This document shows, piece after piece, positions 7,728 to 13,341 of a stretch of DNA of 13,341 bases. How positions within the stretch are numbered: the first letter of the stretch is position 1; each line of letters begins with the position of its first letter. The translations under genes and the position numbers were made by a program. Below the pieces are notes generated by a model that worked only from the letters and a program-made list of their open reading frames with translations, searched no databases and was not told where the DNA came from. The stretch covers positions 1 through 13,341 of the forward strand of contig DEPV01000089.1 in the NCBI GenBank assembly GCA_002358955.1. The letters run 5' to 3'. Source of the stretch: Erysipelothrix sp. UBA3383. Its GTDB lineage: Bacteria > Bacillota_I > Bacilli_A > Erysipelotrichales > Erysipelotrichaceae.

Positions 7728-10700
7728 ATGCTAAAAAATAACTTAATTTTGAATTTACCCTTAGATGGAAGTATTGTTGATCAGGGTGGTATTAATACAG
7801 CGTGGGTTGGCCAAAAGGATGCTGAGTTTGTTCAAGTACAGGGTCGTGAAGGATTAAACTTCAACGGACAAGGGTACTTACAACTGGCAGATAACTTACT
7901 TCAGTCTGTTAATGATAAAACTGGATTTACTTTCTCAGCATGGGTCTTTGTAAAAGAGGGCAGCAGTGCATGGGAGCGTATTTTTGACTTTGGAGCAGGA
8001 GAAGGGCGACCTTCGGTATTCTTTACACGTAACTTCAGAGGGACATTATCAGGTTTTGGAGATCTTGTTGCAGATGGATCTAAGCGTTATACAGAAAATC
8101 AGTGGGTTCATTTAACCTATGTTTATACACCAACTGACCGTGCTCGTAATTCTTCAGCAGGGGGCCGTGTGTACATTGATGGAGAATTGGTAGGGGATGG
8201 TTTAATCAACCAAACAACCAGTGGTCTTTTTGGTAAATTGAAATTATGGACTGCTTTATTTGAAGAAGAAGGCCACTATACACATAACTATTTAGGACAT
8301 TCACAATATGCTGCAGACCCTGACTTTAACGGAATCTTATCAGATGTAAGTTTGTATAACACGGCACTTGATGAGTCAGAAATTCTATCTTTAATGGCAC
8401 AAACATTGGGTGATGAAGATATTATCAACATTGCTAAAAATCGTGATCTTGATTTAGGACTGCATGTTATCAGTGACGACTTGAATCTAGAAAGTACACT
8501 TTTTGGAGGCTTGGTTGAAGTGAATTATGTTTCATCCAATCCTGAAGTATTGAGTCATGAGGGTAAAATCATCACTGTGGATGCACCAGAGCATGTTACA
8601 TTGAGTGTTGAAATGACACGTGGTGATGTTAAAGTCACAGAACGTTTTGATTTTACAGTATTGCCTAAGACACTTCCTGGCTACAAGATTAAAGTTAAAC
8701 CTGAAGTCATGAGTTCTGTAAGTGATATTATGTATGGTTTATTCTATGAAGATATTAACAATGCTGCAGATGGTGGAATCTATGCTGAGTTAATCCGTAA
8801 CCGTTCTTTTGAATCATTCACCTTTGATGAATTCATGCCAAATGATAACGTTTGTGGGTGTGAATTGGGACGCAGTCATGATCACTTACAAGCATGGTAT
8901 GGAGATACTGACAAGGTTACTATTAAAACAGAAGGTGGACTGCGTGAGCATCTGAATTTAGATCTTGGTGTGAATGAAAACTACATTGAGATTGAAGATG
9001 CGACACTAATTAACAAAGGGTATAACGATACCAATCATGCATGTGCAATGTTATTTAGAAAAGGTCATGACTATGATTTCTCATTATGGTTTAAAGGGGA
9101 AGGTACTCTGACTTTAACACTGTTGAATGATGAGGAAACTGCAATCTCAAGTCCCCTAGTTCTGAACTTAAAATCAGATACATGGAGTGAGGTTTCAGAA
9201 GAAGTCATTAGTGCAACAGAAAGTGGTCTTGGACAAATTTCCATTCAAGTTGAGGGGAAATTAGCACTGGATAACTTCTCCTTGATGCCTGTTAATGTAT
9301 GGGGTAATGAAGCACATAATACTTCAGAAACGGCAGCAAGTAACTATGCTGTGAATAAAAACTACCGTATGCGTGCTGATTTAGTGCATGCACTTCAAGA
9401 TTTAAAACCAAAGTTCCTAAGATTTCCAGGAGGGTGTATTTCTGAGGGGGCATTCTTATGGGATAACGTCTTTGATTGGAAACAGACTATGGGACCTATT
9501 GAAACACGTAAAGAAAACTTCAACCTATGGGGTTATTCAATGACGATGGGTCTTGGGTACTATGAGTACTTCCAACTGGCAGAAGATTTAAATGCATTTC
9601 CAGTACCTGTAATGGCATGTGGGGTATTGTGTCAAGCACGTTCAGACTATGCTGCACCTGCAGGTGGTAGCTTGCGAGATTACTACATCAGTAACTTTAC
9701 AGATTTAATCGACTTTGCAATCTCAATGGACTTTGAAAACAATGAGTGGGCATTAATGCGTAAGGAATTGGGTCATGAGGCACCTTTTGATCTTAAATAC
9801 TTAGGTGTTGGTAATGAGAACTGGGGCGATGAGTTCTTTGCAAACTTTGAAGTCTTTAATTATGAGATTGAACAACATATGGCAAAGTATCATCCAGACC
9901 ATGAACTGCACATTATTTCAACTGTAGGAGCACAGGCAGATGATGATGCATTCCAAGATGGATGGAAATTCCTACATGGTGATCACAAAGGTGTTGATGC
10001 ACTTGAATTTACAGATGGACAGTCATTATTTACTGAAGATATCAAGTGGTATGAGCATGCTGATCATTACATGAATACGATTGCGGATGAGCACTACTAC
10101 CGTACTAATGATTACTTAAAGAATAATGTGGATCGTTATAATTACTACAAACGTGTCTACAATGAGGATGGTACAGTAAACCAAAATGAATCATCTAAAG
10201 TCTTTGTCGGAGAGTATGCATCAACAGATAAGAACACCTTACATGGGGCTATTTCTGAAGCGGCTTTAATGACCGGATTTGAGAATAACTCTGATGTTGT
10301 TGTAATGGCATCTTATGCACCATTATTTAATAAAGTATTGACGGATGCAACATACCGCTGGACTCCAGATTTAATTTGGTTTGATAATGAGGATGTATGG
10401 TTTACGCCAAACTACTACAACCAGAAGATGTTCGCAAATAATATTGGAACGCATGTTCTTAAGACTGACTTCCAATCTTACCAAAATGGGGCTATTAAAG
10501 ATTACACACCTCAAGGGGCAGTTACTGTTTCTGCAATTCAATCAGAGTTCTTAGTAGAATCCTTACGTCTTGTATCCAATGTGGATGGGACTGTATTGTT
10601 TGAACAAGATTTCAAAACAGCACTTAGTCCACTGATCAAGCCAATTCTCAATGGGGATGGGTATGAACAGAGTGATCAAGGACTTCTGATTAGCTATCAA

Positions 10701-11384
10701 GAAAATGGTATCAATGGGTTTATTATTGATGGTAACTTTGAAAACTATACCTTGGATCTTGTTGCACAACGTACTAAGGGAGATAATGCGATCTTAGTAG
10801 GTGTGGGAGTTACTTCTCAAAAATCTAAGAGTGCGATTGAATATGCGATTGACTATGTGGGTCATACTTCAGGACTGCGTGTCTTTAAGGATGGTGTGGA
10901 AGGTTATCGTATGGGAGATTTCTCAACCAGCGTACTGGCAGGGAACATGAGACGCTCATTAGTTGGAGCACTTGATAATCAAGAAGCAGTTCATGTCACC
11001 ATTAACTTTGGTCTTGAAACACTAAGTGCTCAGTATCAGACACAAGGTACAACTTATGGCCAATTGGAAGTTAAGAATGAAGTGTATAAGAAAGAATTAT
11101 TCAACACAGTAAGTGAGGATGATGAAGCACTTTATATTAAACTGGTAAACATTGATCATGTATCGAAGCTTGTTGAGGTGGATGTGAGTCATTGGGATCT
11201 AAAACCTGATGCAACACTGACACTTCTGACAGGTGATGTGAGTCTATTGGATCAGTCCAATGTGAATGCTAAAGAATTAGAGCCGATTCAACCTGAAGAA
11301 TCCACTGTTTTAGTGAACGATGGAATTCTAAGTCTGGATTGTCCTAAACTTTCTGTAGCTGTTATTAAAATCGATAAAAAGTAA
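7728..11384 (+). CDS. Large multidomain GH51 alpha-L-arabinofuranosidase (LamG, Ig-like, GH51, inserted beta-sandwich)
   Basis: This 1218-residue enzyme should remove alpha-L-arabinofuranosyl side groups or ends (retaining mechanism). Domains in order: LamG/concanavalin-like 1-225; bacterial Ig-like (aBig type) about 229-314; GH51 start from 318 with MYGLFYEDINNAADGG; a carbohydrate-binding-like stretch about 400-520; TIM barrel with RFPGGC at 565-570, acid/base E697 in GNENWG and nucleophile E829 in FVGEYAS; then a beta-rich insert about 952-1118; and the GH51 C-terminal beta-domain 1120-1218. Typical GH51 enzymes are about 500-700 residues. There is no signal peptide, and an in-frame TAA at 7707-7709 leaves no room for one upstream. 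It is therefore predicted cytoplasmic, although such accessory domains are mostly found on exported enzymes. The ATG follows araR by four bases; the nearest Shine-Dalgarno (AAAGGAG, 7708-7714) is a long 13 bases away, suggesting weak or coupled initiation. Confidence 0.9.
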   Translation: MLKNNLILNLPLDGSIVDQGGINTAWVGQKDAEFVQVQGREGLNFNGQGYLQLADNLLQSVNDKTGFTFSAWVFVKEGSSAWERIFDFGAGEGRPSVFFTRNFRGTLSGFGDLVADGSKRYTENQWVHLTYVYTPTDRARNSSAGGRVYIDGELVGDGLINQTTSGLFGKLKLWTALFEEEGHYTHNYLGHSQYAADPDFNGILSDVSLYNTALDESEILSLMAQTLGDEDIINIAKNRDLDLGLHVISDDLNLESTLFGGLVEVNYVSSNPEVLSHEGKIITVDAPEHVTLSVEMTRGDVKVTERFDFTVLPKTLPGYKIKVKPEVMSSVSDIMYGLFYEDINNAADGGIYAELIRNRSFESFTFDEFMPNDNVCGCELGRSHDHLQAWYGDTDKVTIKTEGGLREHLNLDLGVNENYIEIEDATLINKGYNDTNHACAMLFRKGHDYDFSLWFKGEGTLTLTLLNDEETAISSPLVLNLKSDTWSEVSEEVISATESGLGQISIQVEGKLALDNFSLMPVNVWGNEAHNTSETAASNYAVNKNYRMRADLVHALQDLKPKFLRFPGGCISEGAFLWDNVFDWKQTMGPIETRKENFNLWGYSMTMGLGYYEYFQLAEDLNAFPVPVMACGVLCQARSDYAAPAGGSLRDYYISNFTDLIDFAISMDFENNEWALMRKELGHEAPFDLKYLGVGNENWGDEFFANFEVFNYEIEQHMAKYHPDHELHIISTVGAQADDDAFQDGWKFLHGDHKGVDALEFTDGQSLFTEDIKWYEHADHYMNTIADEHYYRTNDYLKNNVDRYNYYKRVYNEDGTVNQNESSKVFVGEYASTDKNTLHGAISEAALMTGFENNSDVVVMASYAPLFNKVLTDATYRWTPDLIWFDNEDVWFTPNYYNQKMFANNIGTHVLKTDFQSYQNGAIKDYTPQGAVTVSAIQSEFLVESLRLVSNVDGTVLFEQDFKTALSPLIKPILNGDGYEQSDQGLLISYQENGINGFIIDGNFENYTLDLVAQRTKGDNAILVGVGVTSQKSKSAIEYAIDYVGHTSGLRVFKDGVEGYRMGDFSTSVLAGNMRRSLVGALDNQEAVHVTINFGLETLSAQYQTQGTTYGQLEVKNEVYKKELFNTVSEDDEALYIKLVNIDHVSKLVEVDVSHWDLKPDATLTLLTGDVSLLDQSNVNAKELEPIQPEESTVLVNDGILSLDCPKLSVAVIKIDKK

Positions 11385-11391
11385 TGAATTA

Positions 11392-11414
11392 GGCACTGCG
11401 GTGCCCTTTTTTTT
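11392..11414 (+). terminator. Intrinsic terminator after the GH51 gene
   Basis: GGCAC at 11392-11396 and GTGCC at 11401-11405 form a five-base-pair GC-rich stem with a TGCG loop, followed after one C by eight T at 11407-11414. It begins eight bases after the GH51 stop. The stem is short, so read-through into the next gene is plausible. Confidence 0.8.
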
Positions 11415-11433
11415 ATAAATGAGGGAGGAAATA

Positions 11434-13341
11434 ATGAAGAAAATTATAATTGTATTCGCACTTATCTTGAGTTTCTTTAGCTTCTATTCATTGAAGGCAG
11501 AAGAAGTAGATAAAACGGATGATAATCCACACTTTTATAAAGAAGTGAGTGTTCATGATCCATCCATTATTAAAGATGGAGATATGTACTATGTTTTTGG
11601 GACCCATGGTGCAGCAGCGAAATCAACGGACTTAATGGATTGGGAAAACTTTGTTAATAACAGTATTGGTAATCATACTTTACTAGGTAATATACCAAAG
11701 AACTTAGAAGAAGTGTTTACATGGGCAGGAAACTCAAAAGCTGCTGATATTGGGGGTATGGGGATTTGGGCACCGGATGTGTATTATAATGAGCAATTTG
11801 TCAATGAAGATGGCACATTGGGTGCCTATTTGATGTATTTTTCATTATCAACTGGACAAGATGATGGTGTTAATGAGCATTACCGATCATTGATTGGAAT
11901 TGCTGCATCACAAAATATTGAAGGACCTTATGACTATGTGGATACTGCAATTTATACAGGGTTTAAGGACCAAGAGGGGTTGAGTTCTTATCAACGAACT
12001 GACTTTTTAGATGTATATCCAGGTCAAACACCACGTGCTGCCTATTTCAAATCGGATGGGAATTATGATTTTGATCGTTATCCCAATGCGATTGATCCTA
12101 CCATTGTGGAAAGTCATGATGGACTCCTGTATATGGTTTATGGATCATGGAATGCCGGAGTATGGATTTTAGAGTTGGATCGAAGTACAGGAATGCCAAT
12201 TCGAGATGCAGACTATACCTATGATGATGCCATTACTAATGTGGATCCTTATTTTGGAAAACAAATCTCAGGAGGGTTTTGGACCAGTGGTGAGGGACCT
12301 TATGTTAAGTATCATGAGGAAACAGGATATTATCATTTGTATGTTACCTATGGTGGTTTGATGCAAAATGACACCTATAATGTTCGTTTTTACAGATCAA
12401 AGAATATTGATGGACCTTATGAGGATATTAACGGGAAGTCTGCAATCTTTACTTCGCACCGTGATAATGCTAAAACGGGAAATCGTCTGTTAGGAAGTTT
12501 TGAGTTCATAAAAGAACAAGCAGTGAATCCCAATGCTAATTTTTACAGTTATCGTGTACCTGGACACAACTCTGTTCTCTATGATGACAATGGTAAAGAT
12601 TTTCTAATTACCCATACTCGATTTAAAGATAAGGGTGAGGGGCATGAGGTTCGTGTTCATGAAATTATCTTTAATGAGAGTGGGTGGCCAATGTTACTCC
12701 CTCAGCGTTATTCCGATCAAGATACGATGGTGACAGAGGCTGATGTAACAGGTTCTTATCTAATTGTAAGACAAGATCAAGACAATTCAAAATTGAGTAA
12801 AGAATCGTTGGGTATCAGTCTTGAGAAAGATGGCACAATTAAGGGTCAAGTAACAGGAACGTGGACCTTTGATAATGGTGTCCTTGATGTTACACTTGCC
12901 AACAAATCTTACTCTGGAGTTGTTGCCCTTCAAAGAAGTAACATTACAGGCTTGCAAGAAGGTCTTAACTTTACACTCTTAGGGACCCAAGGATCGGTAC
13001 TGGGAGAATCTATTTTTGGAACACGCATCTCTGAATTATCAGCAAAAGGGATCTTGGAACAAGCTTCTAAAGATTTGGATTTAGCACGCCATCATGGTAT
13101 TTTAGCAAACATCAAATTACCAACCGTGACTTATGGTGGTGTTCAAGTTAAGTGGAGCAGCTCCGATACTAAAGTAATGACTAGTAAGGGACTTGTCAAA
13201 AGACAAGATAAACCAATGCCGGTTGAGATGAGAGCGACATTAAAATATGGTGATCAGGAACTTGTTAAGGTATTTGATCTTGATGTTGCAGGATTGGATG
13301 GTAGTGTCTTGAAACGCAGTAATGGATTATTGTATGCAGGA
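11434..13341 (+). CDS. Secreted GH43 arabinanase with bacterial Ig-like domain (3' end beyond window)
   Basis: The frame is open for 636 codons to the last base of the window, with no stop. Residues 1-22 are a signal peptide (MKKIIIVFALILSFF, likely cut after SLKA) without a lipobox Cys. The GH43 propeller shows D42 in SVHDPSI, D221 in NAIDPTI, the likely acid E287 in SGEGPYV, plus IWAPDV, VYGSWNAGVWILELD and GHNSVL. Residues about 437-530 match the small C-terminal beta-domain of the surface lipoprotein GH43 encoded at 3828 (DGTIKGQVTGTW against DNTISGDVSGTY), so the two are paralogues. An aBig-type Ig-like domain follows at about 533-617 (VKWSSSDTKVMTSKGLV). More modules or a cell-wall anchor probably lie downstream. 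A strong GGGAGGA at 11423-11429 lies four bases before the ATG. The role is extracellular arabinan cleavage; endo-action is inferred. Confidence 0.88.
   Translation, partial: MKKIIIVFALILSFFSFYSLKAEEVDKTDDNPHFYKEVSVHDPSIIKDGDMYYVFGTHGAAAKSTDLMDWENFVNNSIGNHTLLGNIPKNLEEVFTWAGNSKAADIGGMGIWAPDVYYNEQFVNEDGTLGAYLMYFSLSTGQDDGVNEHYRSLIGIAASQNIEGPYDYVDTAIYTGFKDQEGLSSYQRTDFLDVYPGQTPRAAYFKSDGNYDFDRYPNAIDPTIVESHDGLLYMVYGSWNAGVWILELDRSTGMPIRDADYTYDDAITNVDPYFGKQISGGFWTSGEGPYVKYHEETGYYHLYVTYGGLMQNDTYNVRFYRSKNIDGPYEDINGKSAIFTSHRDNAKTGNRLLGSFEFIKEQAVNPNANFYSYRVPGHNSVLYDDNGKDFLITHTRFKDKGEGHEVRVHEIIFNESGWPMLLPQRYSDQDTMVTEADVTGSYLIVRQDQDNSKLSKESLGISLEKDGTIKGQVTGTWTFDNGVLDVTLANKSYSGVVALQRSNITGLQEGLNFTLLGTQGSVLGESIFGTRISELSAKGILEQASKDLDLARHHGILANIKLPTVTYGGVQVKWSSSDTKVMTSKGLVKRQDKPMPVEMRATLKYGDQELVKVFDLDVAGLDGSVLKRSNGLLYAG

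Noticed and set aside
1..13341. Insertion sequences, CRISPR arrays, tRNA or rRNA genes, phage genes
   Set aside because: None seen. The window is filled almost entirely by one collinear catabolic cluster with no repeat arrays, transposase motifs or RNA genes.

Overview
The window is one strand-uniform gene cluster for using plant arabinan and arabinose-containing pectin side chains. Every gene is on the + strand and packed end to end, with 4- to 11-base overlaps or very short gaps. The DNA is AT-rich and most genes have good AGGAGG-type ribosome sites. Tryptophan is written TGG, and TGA is a genuine stop at 162-164 and 3829-3831, so the standard bacterial code applies. The regulator resembles Bacillus subtilis AraR, and the surface proteins are lipoproteins, as expected for a Gram-positive cell. 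I read the source as a low-GC Firmicute or a relative (Bacilli, Erysipelotrichia or Acholeplasma-like lineages). The genus cannot be told from this sequence.

Layout: 1-164 is the end of a MalF-type ABC sugar permease. 161-1144 is its MalG-type partner and 1166-2605 is the substrate-binding lipoprotein. A strong stem-loop at 2615-2644 follows. Then come a leaderless, cytoplasmic GH43 arabinanase or exo-arabinanase (2665-3831), a lipid-anchored surface GH43 enzyme (3828-5438), a cytoplasmic GH27 enzyme that is probably a beta-L-arabinopyranosidase (5443-6663), the arabinose repressor AraR (6653-7723) and a very large leaderless GH51 alpha-L-arabinofuranosidase with several beta-sandwich modules (7728-11384). 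An intrinsic terminator lies at 11392-11414. The last gene is a secreted GH43 with a bacterial Ig-like module (11434 to the window end, incomplete). No gap between genes exceeds 60 bases.

Likely workflow: the two exported GH43 enzymes cut arabinan outside the cell, and the binding protein and two permeases import arabino-oligosaccharides. No ATPase gene is in the window, so a shared MsmX-type ATPase encoded elsewhere is likely. The cytoplasmic GH43, GH51 and GH27 enzymes then release L-arabinose from furanose and pyranose linkages. Free arabinose should relieve AraR, whose own gene sits inside the operon it probably controls. No promoter or AraR operator is visible, so the operon promoter is expected upstream of base 1.

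The most interesting points are the replacement of one substrate-binding Asp by Ile in the GH27 enzyme, the leaderless LamG-Ig-GH51 fusion with a further module inserted in its C-terminal region, and a hairpin covering the araR ribosome site. The cluster as a whole is a variant of a known type of system (compare the Geobacillus abn/abp and Bacillus ara systems), not a wholly new one.
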